Shown: one piece after another, positions 11,167 through 20,028 of the stretch
Layout: every line of letters begins with the position of its first letter
Numbering within the stretch: position 1 is the first letter of the stretch
NCBI RefSeq assembly: GCF_001618425.1
Contig: NZ_BDCU01000022.1
Location: forward strand, 226,730-290,729
DNA length: 64,000 nt
Direction: 5' to 3'
DNA from: Nocardia fusca NBRC 14340
GTDB lineage: Bacteria; Actinomycetota; Actinomycetes; Mycobacteriales; Mycobacteriaceae
Notes under the pieces: model-generated
The model's input: only the letters and a program-made list of their open reading frames with translations
The model's database searches: none
Told to the model about the DNA's origin: nothing
Position numbers and translations under genes: made by a program

Positions 11167-11709
11167 TCAGCCGACGTCGCGACGCAGCCAGGTGACCTCG
11201 GCGCCCTCGCTGCCGGTCCGGTAGACCTCCAGATCCTCGTCCCAGGCCGTACCCAGCGCCCGATCCAGTTCGCCGGCCAGATCGAACCCGGCGTACCGGC
11301 CCAGTTCACGGTCGGCCTGCAGCAGGACCCGCAGGCGCATCTCCCCCACCATCACGTCCCCGTTGGCGCTGGTGGAGCCGTGCCACAGGCCCAGCGACGG
11401 CACGAAACTGTACCGCTCCCCGTCGACCCCCTCGCTGGGATCCTCGGTCACCTCGAAACGCAGAACCGGCCAGGAACGCAGCGACTGCGCGATACGGGAC
11501 GCGGTACCGGCCGGGCCGACCCATTCGGTCGTTGCCCGGAGTTGGCCGGGGGCGGCGGGCTGCGCCGTCCAGCGCAGCGAGGCCGGAGCCCCGAGAGCGG
11601 CCGCGAGCGCCCATTCGATATGCGGGCACAGCGCGGCGGGCGACGAGTGGATGTACACCACACCCGCCGTTGTCTCCGCGTATCGGGACGATCCGCGCAC
11701 CACGTACAC
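11167..11709 (-). CDS. DUF3145 family protein
   Basis: This 180-residue protein matches the actinobacterial DUF3145 family, seen in GVVYIHSSPAALCPHIEWA near the N-terminus and in FVPSLGLWHGSTSANGD. It starts at GTG 11709 with GGAGGT just upstream. It has no signal peptide or membrane segment. The C-terminus ends in EVTWLRRDVG. Function is unknown. The gene stands alone between tetR and a serine hydrolase. Confidence 0.82.
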   Translation of the reverse strand: MYVVRGSSRYAETTAGVVYIHSSPAALCPHIEWALAAALGAPASLRWTAQPAAPGQLRATTEWVGPAGTASRIAQSLRSWPVLRFEVTEDPSEGVDGERYSFVPSLGLWHGSTSANGDVMVGEMRLRVLLQADRELGRYAGFDLAGELDRALGTAWDEDLEVYRTGSEGAEVTWLRRDVG

Positions 11710-11796
11710 CTCCGGTTTCGACGATGCTCGTCTTCCCCAACGGGTCCGTCGAAAAGGCGTTGCCCGAGTGTACTCGAGTGCCCGGTGTTACACGTG

Positions 11797-12627
11797 TTAC
11801 TTCACTTTCGCGTTGCGCGCGAGTGTTGCCTCCGCGATGACCGAATCACTGAACGGAGGCCATACTTCGCGCGACCAGTCGCCGAAATTCTCGTCGCTCA
11901 AGGCCACACACGCCACGCGGGGGCGCGGATCCACCCACAGGAACGTCCCGGACTGCCCGAAATGACCGAAGGTCTCGGGCGAATTGGTGGCGCCGGTCCA
12001 GTGCGGCGACTTCCCGTCCTTGATCTCGAAGCCCAGGCCCCAATCGTTGGGCCGCTGCGAGCCGAAACCCGGCAGGACACCGTCGCTGCCCGGGAACTGG
12101 ACGCTGGTGGCCTCCGCGAGGGTCTGCGCCGAGATCAGGCGCGGTTCGAGAAGTTCGGCGGCGAAACGCAACAGGTCGGCGAGGGTGGAATTCGCGCCGT
12201 GCCCGGCCGAGCCGGTCAATTCCGAATCGACCATGCCGAGCGGTTCGAAGACGCCCTCGCGCAGATACTCCGGGAAAGGGATTCCGGTGTGTTCGGCGAC
12301 CGTGTCGGCCAGCAGTTCGAAACCGGCGCTCGAATAGATCCGTTTGGCACCGGGCCGGGCCAGGATATCGGTGGTGTCGAAGGCCACGCCGGAGGTATGG
12401 GCCAGCAGGTGCCGGACGGTCGCGCCGGGCGGTCCGGCGGGCTGATCGAGCTCGATCGCCCCCTCCTCCACGGCGACCAGCACCGCGTAGGCGGCCAGGG
12501 GTTTGGTGACCGACGCCAGGCGGTAAACGCGGTCCGCTTCACCGGCCGACCAGCGCCCGTCCCGGGTGATCACACCCGCCGAGGCATGCCTGACCGGCCA
12601 TTCCTGGATCTGCTCGAGTGCGCGCAC
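11797..12627 (-). CDS. Serine hydrolase of the beta-lactamase class C / EstB fold
   Basis: This 276-residue protein has the SxxK nucleophile motif SVTK (Ser39, Lys42) and a YSS triad equivalent (Tyr98). The conserved RHLLAHTSG follows the SxxK by about 30 residues, as in this family. The third motif is seen only loosely as HFGQSG near the C-terminus, matching the HxG of penicillin-binding-protein-like esterases. There is no signal peptide, so it is probably cytoplasmic and more likely an esterase or amidase than a beta-lactamase. Start is GTG 12627. It is shorter than typical AmpC (about 360 residues). Confidence 0.82.
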   Translation of the reverse strand: MRALEQIQEWPVRHASAGVITRDGRWSAGEADRVYRLASVTKPLAAYAVLVAVEEGAIELDQPAGPPGATVRHLLAHTSGVAFDTTDILARPGAKRIYSSAGFELLADTVAEHTGIPFPEYLREGVFEPLGMVDSELTGSAGHGANSTLADLLRFAAELLEPRLISAQTLAEATSVQFPGSDGVLPGFGSQRPNDWGLGFEIKDGKSPHWTGATNSPETFGHFGQSGTFLWVDPRPRVACVALSDENFGDWSREVWPPFSDSVIAEATLARNAKVK

Positions 12628-12911
12628 ACCCCGAGGTTACGAGACGGAACCGGGGCCGCGGAACCCGGCCGAGCAGTTACCGGAGAACGGTGGAATGCCG
12701 CCACACGCCGACGGTCGGCCCGGGTCACGCAAATGCGCTGCGGCGGAGTAGATCACCAGGTCGTACGCGTCAGCGGGCCGCGCGGATCGGTTCATCCCGC
12801 GCCGGCCGGCGGGGTACATCAGGTGGGGAAATCAGAGCGACGCAGCGGGCGAGCACGGGGTGGGCCGGTGAGGGGTCGGCCCACCCGGGAACGCGCGGAT
12901 ACGCTCGCCGA

Positions 12912-14042
12912 TCAGCGGTCGGCGTCGGTGTACTTGATGATGCCGCGGATGTTCTTGCCGTCCAGCATGTCCTTGTAGCCCTGGTTCACGTCCTCCAGGG
13001 AGTAGCTACGGGTGACCATATCGTCCAGGTTCAGCTGGCCGGCCTTGTACATGGACAGCAGGCGTGGAATGTCCTGGCGGGCATTGCCGCCGCCGAAGAT
13101 GCAGCCCTTGACCGTCTTCTGGAGCATGCAGAGCAGGAAGTTGTTCATCTTCACATCGGCAGCGTCCATCCGTCCCATGGAGGTGACGACCAGGGTGCCC
13201 GCCTTCGCGGTGAGGATCAGGCCCTCTTCGATGTATTCGCCCTGCATCTCGCCCATGGTGAGAATGACCTTGTCGGCCATCCGGCCCTCGGTCGCCTCCA
13301 TCAACGGCATGATCGCCTCGGCCATGCTGGCATAGGTGTGGGTGGCGCCGAACTTTTTGGCCTGCTCGAGTTTCCACGGGTTCGGGTCGATGGCGACGAC
13401 CTTCTGCGCCCCGGAGAGCACCGCGCCCTGCAGCGCGCTCATCCCGACGCCGCCGATGCCGACGATGGCCGCGGTATCGCCGGGCATCACATTGGCGACA
13501 TGGGTGGAGGAGCCGAAACCGGTGGGCACACCGCAGCCGACCAGGCAGGCGACCTCGAACGGGATCTCCGGGTCGATCTTGACCACCGAGCTGTAGTGCA
13601 CCGTCATGTACGGCGAGAACGTGCCGAGCAGGCACATCGGGATGACGTCCTTGCCGCGGGCCTGGATGCGGTAGCTGCCGTCGCTGATGGACTGCCCGGA
13701 CAGCAGGCCCATACCGAGATCACAGAGGGCCATGTTCCCCGATACGCACGCCGGACAGCGGCCACAGGCGGGGATGAACGACAGCACCACGTGATCGCCG
13801 ACGGCGAGGTCGGGCGGGGTGCCGGGGCCCAGTTTGGTGATGACGCCCGCGCCTTCGTGGCCGCCCATGGCCGGGAACGACGGCATCGGGGTGGCACCGG
13901 TGACCATATGGTGGTCCGAATGGCACATTCCGGCGGTTTCCAGCTGGATCTGCACCTCACCGGCGCGGGGGTCACCGAGTTCGATTTCCTCGACCGACCA
14001 CGGTTCGTCGATCCCCCACAGGATCGCGCCCTTCGTCTTCAT
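12912..14042 (-). CDS. NDMA-dependent-type zinc alcohol dehydrogenase
   Basis: This 376-residue medium-chain dehydrogenase resembles actinobacterial AdhD/NDMA-dependent alcohol dehydrogenases. Catalytic zinc ligands are Cys40 (AGMCHSDH) and His62-Glu63 (GGHEGAG). The structural zinc loop is CGRCPACVSGNMALC (Cys93, 96, 99, 107). The nucleotide site is GIGGVGMSALQGA. The tight-binding NAD and artificial acceptor NDMA of this group are family knowledge, not visible here. A KstR-like box lies 62 bases upstream, and an APH-fold phosphotransferase lies further upstream on the same strand. The substrate is probably a lipid or steroid-related alcohol, which is inference. Confidence 0.85.
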   Translation of the reverse strand: MKTKGAILWGIDEPWSVEEIELGDPRAGEVQIQLETAGMCHSDHHMVTGATPMPSFPAMGGHEGAGVITKLGPGTPPDLAVGDHVVLSFIPACGRCPACVSGNMALCDLGMGLLSGQSISDGSYRIQARGKDVIPMCLLGTFSPYMTVHYSSVVKIDPEIPFEVACLVGCGVPTGFGSSTHVANVMPGDTAAIVGIGGVGMSALQGAVLSGAQKVVAIDPNPWKLEQAKKFGATHTYASMAEAIMPLMEATEGRMADKVILTMGEMQGEYIEEGLILTAKAGTLVVTSMGRMDAADVKMNNFLLCMLQKTVKGCIFGGGNARQDIPRLLSMYKAGQLNLDDMVTRSYSLEDVNQGYKDMLDGKNIRGIIKYTDADR

Positions 14043-14346
14043 TCGTGTCCGACCTCTCGCATGCGCGGGCTTTCATGTGACGGCCTCCACACTACGATAC
14101 GAACTGGAACACGTTCTAGTGGTTTGGCGAAGATTTTCCCGGGAGAACTGGTCAGCCGACCATCGCACGGCGGGCGACGGTGGAAACCCACCGCCGGCCG
14201 CCTGCGAGCAACTACCGAATCGTCCGCTTCCACCGCCGATACCACCGGGACCCCGCCTACGGAACAACCCCGCCGCGATACCGCCCGGCCCAGGCCGGGG
14301 GAAGCGCCGGCACACGCCGGACGTGCCGAATTGATGAAACCTGTTC
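14043..14346. other. Intergenic region upstream of the alcohol dehydrogenase
   Basis: This 304-base gap lies between the dehydrogenase start and the phosphotransferase stop. Apart from the KstR-like box at 14105-14118, I see no gene, repeat or RNA element. Confidence 0.6.
14105..14118. promoter_or_regulatory. KstR-like box
   Basis: TGGAACACGTTCTA fits the KstR consensus TnnAACnnGTTnnA exactly and sits inside the longer near-palindrome CTGGAACACGTTCTAG. It lies 62 bases upstream of the alcohol dehydrogenase. KstR represses sterol and lipid catabolic genes in related genera; other TetR proteins bind similar sites. Confidence 0.6.
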
Positions 14347-15411
14347 TTACTCCATGAGTCCGCGTGCCCGCGCGAAGAGTTCGAGCGTGTTCGCGTGCAG
14401 GAACTCACCGACCCGCTTCGGCGCCTTGCCCGCGAAGGACCGCGCGTAGGTGCCCTCGAGCACGATGCCGAGTTTGAAGCAGGCCAGCACCGTGTACCAG
14501 GTGACCGCGCTCAGATCCCGATCGGAGAACTTGCCGTAGTGCTCGACCATCTCCGCGCCCGTCGGCAGCGCACCGGCCTCGCCGAGCTTGCCGATCAGCG
14601 CCGCTCCGGAGGTGCCCGGTTCGGGCCGGGTCGCGATCTGCCAGCCGAGATCCAGCAGTGGATCGCCGATGGTCGACATCTCCCAGTCGACCAGGGCCGC
14701 GACCTCGGGCCGCTCGTAGGAGAACATGATGTTCGCCAGATGGCAGTCGCCGTGCAGGATGCCCGGGGTCCACTCCACCGGACGGTGGCGTTCCAGCCAG
14801 TCCGCCACCGCGTCCAGACCCGGTATCTGCGGGCCCGGGTATCCCTCGTTCGCCGAGTACGACTCCAGCTCGTGGGTCCAGCGGCCGACCTGCCGTTCCA
14901 GGAAGCCTTCCGGTTTGCCGTAGTCGTCCAGGCCCAGCGCCCGGTAGTCCAGCGCGCCCAGCCGGGCGATGGCCTCCACCGCCGACAGGCCCATCTGCCG
15001 GCGGGCCTCGGGGTCCTCGGCGAAGGGAGCGGGCAGCTCGGTCTGCGGGTTGAAGCCCTCGATCGGCTCCATCAGGTAGAAGACCGCGCCCAGCACCGAT
15101 TCGTCGGGTTCCGCGGCGATCACCCGCGGGGCGCGGACATCGGTATCGGCCAGCGCACCCAGCAGTCGCGCCTCCCGCCGGATGACCTCGTTGCTCTTCG
15201 GGCGCAGATGCGCCGGGCCGCGGCGCAGCACGTAGTCGCGCCCACCCCGGGTGAAACGCAGCATGATGTTCTGCGTGCCGCCGCCGAGCGCCGTCACGTC
15301 CCGGAACTCACCGCCGGTGAGCCCCCGGTCGTCCATCCAGTTCCCGACCACGGTGAAGTCGACGTGCTCACGATCCACGCCTACCGGCTGCGCAACAGAC
15401 ATGCCTGACAT
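14347..15411 (-). CDS. APH-fold phosphotransferase (ACAD10/11-like)
   Basis: This 354-residue protein has the aminoglycoside-phosphotransferase kinase fold. The catalytic loop is GILHGDCHLANIMF and the metal-binding stretch is LVDWEMSTIGDPLLDLGW. The N-terminus has a degenerate glycine-rich loop, LGGGTQNIMLRF, and the ATP lysine region DYVLRRGP. This subgroup is common near fatty-acid and sterol degradation genes, where human ACAD10/11 homologs phosphorylate hydroxyacyl-CoAs; such a role here is inference. ATG 15411 or ATG 15402 could serve as start. It is divergent from pabB across about 80 bases. Confidence 0.82.
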   Translation of the reverse strand: MSGMSVAQPVGVDREHVDFTVVGNWMDDRGLTGGEFRDVTALGGGTQNIMLRFTRGGRDYVLRRGPAHLRPKSNEVIRREARLLGALADTDVRAPRVIAAEPDESVLGAVFYLMEPIEGFNPQTELPAPFAEDPEARRQMGLSAVEAIARLGALDYRALGLDDYGKPEGFLERQVGRWTHELESYSANEGYPGPQIPGLDAVADWLERHRPVEWTPGILHGDCHLANIMFSYERPEVAALVDWEMSTIGDPLLDLGWQIATRPEPGTSGAALIGKLGEAGALPTGAEMVEHYGKFSDRDLSAVTWYTVLACFKLGIVLEGTYARSFAGKAPKRVGEFLHANTLELFARARGLME

Positions 15412-15490
15412 TGTGCCCCACCCGGCCGGATAAACTGCGGGCAACCGACAACAGTTCGATGCCCGCCCGCGGCGTAGGGTTCGGGCCACG

Positions 15491-16963
15491 ATGTCTTTCT
15501 CCGTGACCCTCCAGCACCGCGTACTCGAGCGGGCCGTCGACACCGAGGCGGCCTTCCTGCGGTTGTACGGCGCCTCGCCCGCCGCCTTCTGGCTCGACAG
15601 CGAGCACGTGGAACCGGGAATGGACCGCTTCTCGTTCCTCGGCGACGCCTCCGGCCCGCTGGCCGAGGTGATCGGCTACCGGGTCGGCAGCGGTACGGTC
15701 ACCGTCCGCACCGCCGACGGCGGCGTCCGCGAGGTCCGGGGCACCATCCTGGATCATCTGGCCGAAGCGTTGCGAACCAGGCCGGTCCCCCTGCCGGAAG
15801 ACTTCCCGTTCGATTTCGCGGGGGGCTACGTGGGGTATCTGGGTTACGAGGTCAAGGCCGATTGCGGCGGGTCCGCGGCACACCGCGCCCCGGCGCCCGA
15901 CGCCCAATGGATCTTCGCCGACCGGGTGGTGGCCGTCGACCATCTCGCCGGCCGCACATATCTGCTCGCCCTGGCCGACGATTCCGGCCGCGCCGCGGCC
16001 CAGACCTGGCTGCGCACCACCGCGGCCGTTCTGGAGACACTGCCGACCTGGTCGAACCCGCCCCCGATCACCACGGCGGGCGATGCCGCCGGCCTGGAGG
16101 AACACCTGGTCCGCGGCCGGGCACGCTACCTGCGCGATATCGCCGACTGCGGGGCCGCGCTGCGGGCCGGTGAATCGTACGAGATCACGCTGACCGACCA
16201 GCTCGTCTTTCCCGCCACATCGGGCGGACTCGACGTCTACCGCACACTGCGCCGGGCCAATCCCGCGCCCTACTCGGCCTACCTGCGGTTCGGCGATCTG
16301 GAGATCGCCTGCTCCTCCCCCGAACGCTTCCTGAAGATCGACCGCGACCGGACGGTCGAGACGAAACCGATCAAGGGCACCGCCCGCCGCGACCCCGACC
16401 CGATCGTCGACGAACAACTGCGCCGCGCGCTGACCGAGGACCCGAAGACCCGCGCCGAGAACGTGATGATCGTGGACCTGCTGCGCAATGATCTGGGGCG
16501 GGTCTGCGAGATCGGCAGTGTGCGGGTCCGCGAACTGCTGGTCACCGAGACCTATTCGACCCTGCACCAGCTGGTCTCGACCGTGCGCGGCACCCTGCGC
16601 GCCGATACCGGGGTCGTCGACTGCCTGCGCGCCTGCTTCCCCGGGGGTTCCATGACGGGGGCGCCCAAGATCCGCACCATGCAGATCATCGACACCCTGG
16701 AAACCCGGGCGCGCGGGGTGTATTCGGGGACGATCGGTTTCCTGGGGCTGGGCGGCACGGCCGACCTCAATATCGTCATTCGCACCGCGGTGCGCTATGC
16801 CGGGACCTGGCAGATCGGTGCCGGCGGAGCCATCGTGCTGGACTCGGTGGCCGCGGCGGAATACGACGAGATGCTGCTCAAGGCCGCGGCGGTGTACCGG
16901 GCCCTGGCCACCGGCCCGGTCGGCGCCGCCGCGCCGGCCACCGAGGTCACCGCCGCCGGATGA
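15491..16963 (+). CDS. pabB: Aminodeoxychorismate synthase component I (PabB)
   Basis: This 490-residue chorismate-utilising enzyme converts chorismate and ammonia to 4-amino-4-deoxychorismate for folate. Diagnostic motifs are PIKGTARR, the ENVMIVDLLRNDLGRV helix, and PGGSMTGAPKIRTMQIID. The glutamine amidotransferase subunit is not fused; it would have to be encoded elsewhere. The PIKGT motif (Lys) favours aminodeoxychorismate synthase over anthranilate synthase, although TrpE-like alternatives cannot be excluded by eye. It is separate from the isochorismate synthase of the siderophore locus. Start is ATG 15491. Confidence 0.85.
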   Translation: MSFSVTLQHRVLERAVDTEAAFLRLYGASPAAFWLDSEHVEPGMDRFSFLGDASGPLAEVIGYRVGSGTVTVRTADGGVREVRGTILDHLAEALRTRPVPLPEDFPFDFAGGYVGYLGYEVKADCGGSAAHRAPAPDAQWIFADRVVAVDHLAGRTYLLALADDSGRAAAQTWLRTTAAVLETLPTWSNPPPITTAGDAAGLEEHLVRGRARYLRDIADCGAALRAGESYEITLTDQLVFPATSGGLDVYRTLRRANPAPYSAYLRFGDLEIACSSPERFLKIDRDRTVETKPIKGTARRDPDPIVDEQLRRALTEDPKTRAENVMIVDLLRNDLGRVCEIGSVRVRELLVTETYSTLHQLVSTVRGTLRADTGVVDCLRACFPGGSMTGAPKIRTMQIIDTLETRARGVYSGTIGFLGLGGTADLNIVIRTAVRYAGTWQIGAGGAIVLDSVAAAEYDEMLLKAAAVYRALATGPVGAAAPATEVTAAG

Positions 16964-17043
16964 GCGCCGCGGGCCGGCCGAGAAGTATTGCGGGCCATCG
17001 GAAACGAGCGACCCGATCCGGCGAACAGCGCGACAATGGAGCG

Positions 17044-17433
17044 ATGGCACAGCTCTGGGTGAGAACACATGGTGGGGACTGGCTTCGGGCCGACCAGATC
17101 ATCGAGATCGGCACGGAATCGGTACGTGAACGCGGCCAACACGACGGTCCGGGCGCCGTCGAGGTCGTGGCCCGGCTGGCGGTGGCGACCGGCAGCGGGC
17201 AATGGGACTACGACCGGGGCAGCGGCACCGTCGGACCGAGTGTCCGCGTCCTGGGACGGTACCCCAGCGGGGAGGCCGCCGAACGGATCGCCGACCAACT
17301 GGTACTGATCCTGCTCAGTGCGAACAAGAACGCGCAGATCACCTTCGACGACGCCGAAGTGCAGGTACGGCCCGTCCACGATCGCACCACCCACGACACC
17401 CCCTACAACGGCCGGGCGCTCGACTCGGCCTGA
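17044..17433 (+). CDS. Small conserved-looking hypothetical protein
   Basis: This 129-residue soluble protein begins MAQLWVRTHGGDWLRAD and has no cysteine or signal peptide. It shows alternating beta-strand-like segments and ends with a polar tail. I do not recognise a family. It follows pabB by 80 bases on the same strand and ends 4 bases before the stop of a convergent gene. Third-position GC is high throughout, which supports real coding. Confidence 0.6.
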   Translation: MAQLWVRTHGGDWLRADQIIEIGTESVRERGQHDGPGAVEVVARLAVATGSGQWDYDRGSGTVGPSVRVLGRYPSGEAAERIADQLVLILLSANKNAQITFDDAEVQVRPVHDRTTHDTPYNGRALDSA

Positions 17434-17437
17434 GCGC

Positions 17438-17923
17438 TCATGATCGGCGCCGGGACCGTTTCTTCGGTTCGGGTTCCGGTTCCGGAGGTTCGGCCGCAGT
17501 GAATCCGGCCATCCGGCCGAGCCGGCCGACACCGGGCAACCGGGCCAGCGCGCCGAACAGATCCTCCCCCAGTGCGATCATCGCCTCCAGCCGCGGCAGC
17601 AGCCGGTCGTAGGCGGCGAACGCGGGGTCGGCGAGGGCCAGGGTGCGGTCGAGCCGGTCGATCGTGGCATTGAGCCGGTCGATGGCATTGGACAGGTTCT
17701 CCAGCACATCGGGCAGTTGCGCGGCCAGCTGCGCCGACGCCGGGGGCAGCCGTACCGCGGCGTCGAAGGCCTGGCCGGCGGTCAGCTGAGCGGCCTCCAG
17801 GGCCTGTCCGGCCGCGGACTGCGCGGCGTCCACCGCGGACTGCGCGGCGGCGAGCACATCGGCGGGTGTGGGAACCCGCCGGGCGCCCGGCCTCTTGTCC
17901 CCCGGCTGCCCCGGATCGGTCAT
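17438..17923 (-). CDS. Hypothetical Ala-rich helical protein
   Basis: This 161-residue protein has an N-terminal region of AQSAVDAAQSAAGQALEAAQ-type heptad-like repeats (about residues 25-60). It then has a leucine-zipper-like stretch with NLSNAIDRLNATIDRLDRT, and a basic tail rich in Pro-Glu, Lys and Arg. It is probably a coiled coil and may be phasin-like or nucleoid-associated; that is inference from composition only. ATG 17923 is chosen; no strong ribosome site is visible. Confidence 0.55.
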   Translation of the reverse strand: MTDPGQPGDKRPGARRVPTPADVLAAAQSAVDAAQSAAGQALEAAQLTAGQAFDAAVRLPPASAQLAAQLPDVLENLSNAIDRLNATIDRLDRTLALADPAFAAYDRLLPRLEAMIALGEDLFGALARLPGVGRLGRMAGFTAAEPPEPEPEPKKRSRRRS

Positions 17924-18011
17924 GCGACAACTCTGCCGCATCGATCACGAAAACCGCTACGACCTGCACACCTGCGGGCGTGTCGGCGGCACATGGCATA
18001 GTTCGACGACG

Positions 18012-20009
18012 ATGGAACTGAGCAAGGGCGCCAATACGCCGATACCGACATCGCTTCTGGCCGTGGTGATTTCCTGGCGGTCGGACCATACGGTGGACGC
18101 GCACGCCCTGCTGCTGGGCAGCGACGGGTCGGTGCGCGGCGACCGGGATCTGGTCTTCTACAACGCGCCCCGCCACATCTCCCAGGCCGTCACCCTCGAC
18201 CAGGACCCCGATCCGGGTACGGCGCGGCTCAGCGTTTCGCTGCCGCGTACCGAGTCCGAGGTGGACCGCATCGTGGTGTCGGGCTCCCTCGAGGAGGCGA
18301 CCTTCAGCGATCTCGGTGAGGTCACCCTCACGGTCTTCGCGGTCGACGGCCCGGTCGCGGTGTTCACCGTCGACGATTCGGAATCGGTCTCGGCCATGAT
18401 GTTCGGCGAGTTCTACCGCCGGGAGGGTGGCTGGCGGTTCCGGGCCGTCGGACAGGGCTGGGCCGCCGGGATGGCGGGCCTGATCACCGAGTTCGGCATC
18501 CAGGTCGACGAAGGTCCCGCGGCACGACAGGCCACCCCGCCGGCGCGTCGCGGCGAGAGCCCGGCCCGGACGGCGGCCGAGGACGCCACGGAGCTACTGC
18601 GACCCGCCGCCTCCCCGGCCGGGGACCGGAGTACCGCGGTCCTCGACCGGCCCGCCGACTCCGGGCACCGCCGCACCGGTGTCGCGGCCGACGACCCGGC
18701 CGGTGAGCGGGTGGCCTCCCCCCGTGGCCCGGGCCGGACCAACGCCGCCGCGAACGGTGCCCGCACCGCATCCCCTGGAACGCATCCGGGCAACGCCCAC
18801 TACCGCCTCGACGAGAACCCGCCCGCCGCGGCTCCCGCCGCGCCCTGGGACCGTTTCGCCGAGCCGCAGCCCACCCGGCAGCTCCCCGGCACGGTCACCC
18901 TGCGCCGGCTCACCACCACCGAACCGGTACGCCTGCCCCCGCCTCCCGACCCCGACCGCGCCGACTGGTACCGCGACCCCGAGGATCCGGCGCGCCTGCG
19001 CTGGTGGGACGGGGAACGCTGGACCGCCGACCGGCGTCCGGCCGCACGACCGCACGCCCACGACTGCGACCGCTGCGGCGCGCGCCGGCGGCGCCGCGTC
19101 TTCGGCGGTCATCACCCGTGCTCATCCTGCGCGGCGGAGACCGAGGAATTCCTCATCCACTGGCACACCCGGGTGGCCCGGTTGCTCGCCTCGTCCGGGC
19201 CGCGCGGCGCGGAATGGGAGGCACTGTGGGCCTCCCTGCGCTACCAGCGCATCGACGCGGCCGCGGCCCGCGCCGCGCTGCAACCCGCGGCGCTGCAGTA
19301 CGTGGAGCGGCGGGTCGCCTTCGCGTTCGCCGACGGGCAGATCACCGCCGAGGAATTCGACGAGGTCGAATACGCCGTCACCGAGCTCGGCCTGAGCGGC
19401 CCCCTGATCGATGAGCTGCGCTCGCGGATGGCACGCGGACGCGCGCTCTCGCGGTTGCGGGAGGGCGATCTGCCCGCGATCGCCACACCCGGCCTGCATC
19501 TGGACGCCGAGGAACTGGTCTACCTCGATATCGACGCGACCCATATCCGGGAGCTGGCCCGCGGCCCCAAGCACACCGACGGCCGATTGATCGTGAGCAC
19601 CAAGAAGCTGCGTTTCGTGGGCGCGGGAGCGGGCGTCGAGCTGCCGTGGTCGCGGATCGTCTCGGTGGCCGCCGAATACGACACCGTGGTGGTCGCGGCG
19701 ACATCGGCGCGCGGTGGCGCAACCTTCGCCGTCGCCGACCCGGAATACCTCGCGGCCGCGCTGGAGGGCGCGCTGCGCATTGCGAAACGACTGGTCCTTG
19801 CCCCGGGCCAACGGGATTCACGCAGTATCCCGCAGGAAGTGAAAGCGGAGGTGTGGCAGCGCGACGGTGGCCGCTGCGTGGAATGCGGGGACAGCCACTA
19901 TCTGGAATTCGACCACGTGATCCCGCTCAGCCGCGGCGGCGCCACCAGCGCGGCCAACCTGCAGATCCTGTGCCGCGGCTGTAATCGCACCAAAGGGGCC
20001 AATATCTGA
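18012..20009 (+). CDS. TerD-DUF2510-zinc ribbon-TerB-like-HNH fusion protein
   Basis: This 665-residue multidomain protein begins with a TerD-family domain (about 1-165), which in the tellurium-resistance/stress group binds calcium. A disordered linker (about 166-310) follows. Next is a DUF2510 motif, DWYRDPEDPARLRWWDG (about 318-334). Then comes a zinc ribbon with CDRC and CSSC (Cys352/355 and 370/373). A helical TerB-like region spans about 376-475 (VAFAFADGQITAEEFDEVEY). A PH-like strand-rich region spans about 495-590. The C-terminal HNH nuclease (610-665) has CVEC (622/625), EFDHVIPLSRGG with His635, and CRGCN (654/657). All nuclease residues seem intact. It is encoded alone, so it is not in an obvious ter operon. 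Confidence 0.8.
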   Translation: MELSKGANTPIPTSLLAVVISWRSDHTVDAHALLLGSDGSVRGDRDLVFYNAPRHISQAVTLDQDPDPGTARLSVSLPRTESEVDRIVVSGSLEEATFSDLGEVTLTVFAVDGPVAVFTVDDSESVSAMMFGEFYRREGGWRFRAVGQGWAAGMAGLITEFGIQVDEGPAARQATPPARRGESPARTAAEDATELLRPAASPAGDRSTAVLDRPADSGHRRTGVAADDPAGERVASPRGPGRTNAAANGARTASPGTHPGNAHYRLDENPPAAAPAAPWDRFAEPQPTRQLPGTVTLRRLTTTEPVRLPPPPDPDRADWYRDPEDPARLRWWDGERWTADRRPAARPHAHDCDRCGARRRRRVFGGHHPCSSCAAETEEFLIHWHTRVARLLASSGPRGAEWEALWASLRYQRIDAAAARAALQPAALQYVERRVAFAFADGQITAEEFDEVEYAVTELGLSGPLIDELRSRMARGRALSRLREGDLPAIATPGLHLDAEELVYLDIDATHIRELARGPKHTDGRLIVSTKKLRFVGAGAGVELPWSRIVSVAAEYDTVVVAATSARGGATFAVADPEYLAAALEGALRIAKRLVLAPGQRDSRSIPQEVKAEVWQRDGGRCVECGDSHYLEFDHVIPLSRGGATSAANLQILCRGCNRTKGANI

Positions 20010-20028
20010 TCGCGGCGGGGCCGGAGGC

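Noticed and set aside
12628..12911. Possible small genes between the serine hydrolase and the alcohol dehydrogenase.
   Set aside because: Short frames here are Pro/Arg/Gly-rich with no ribosome sites or motifs; I see only non-coding sequence.
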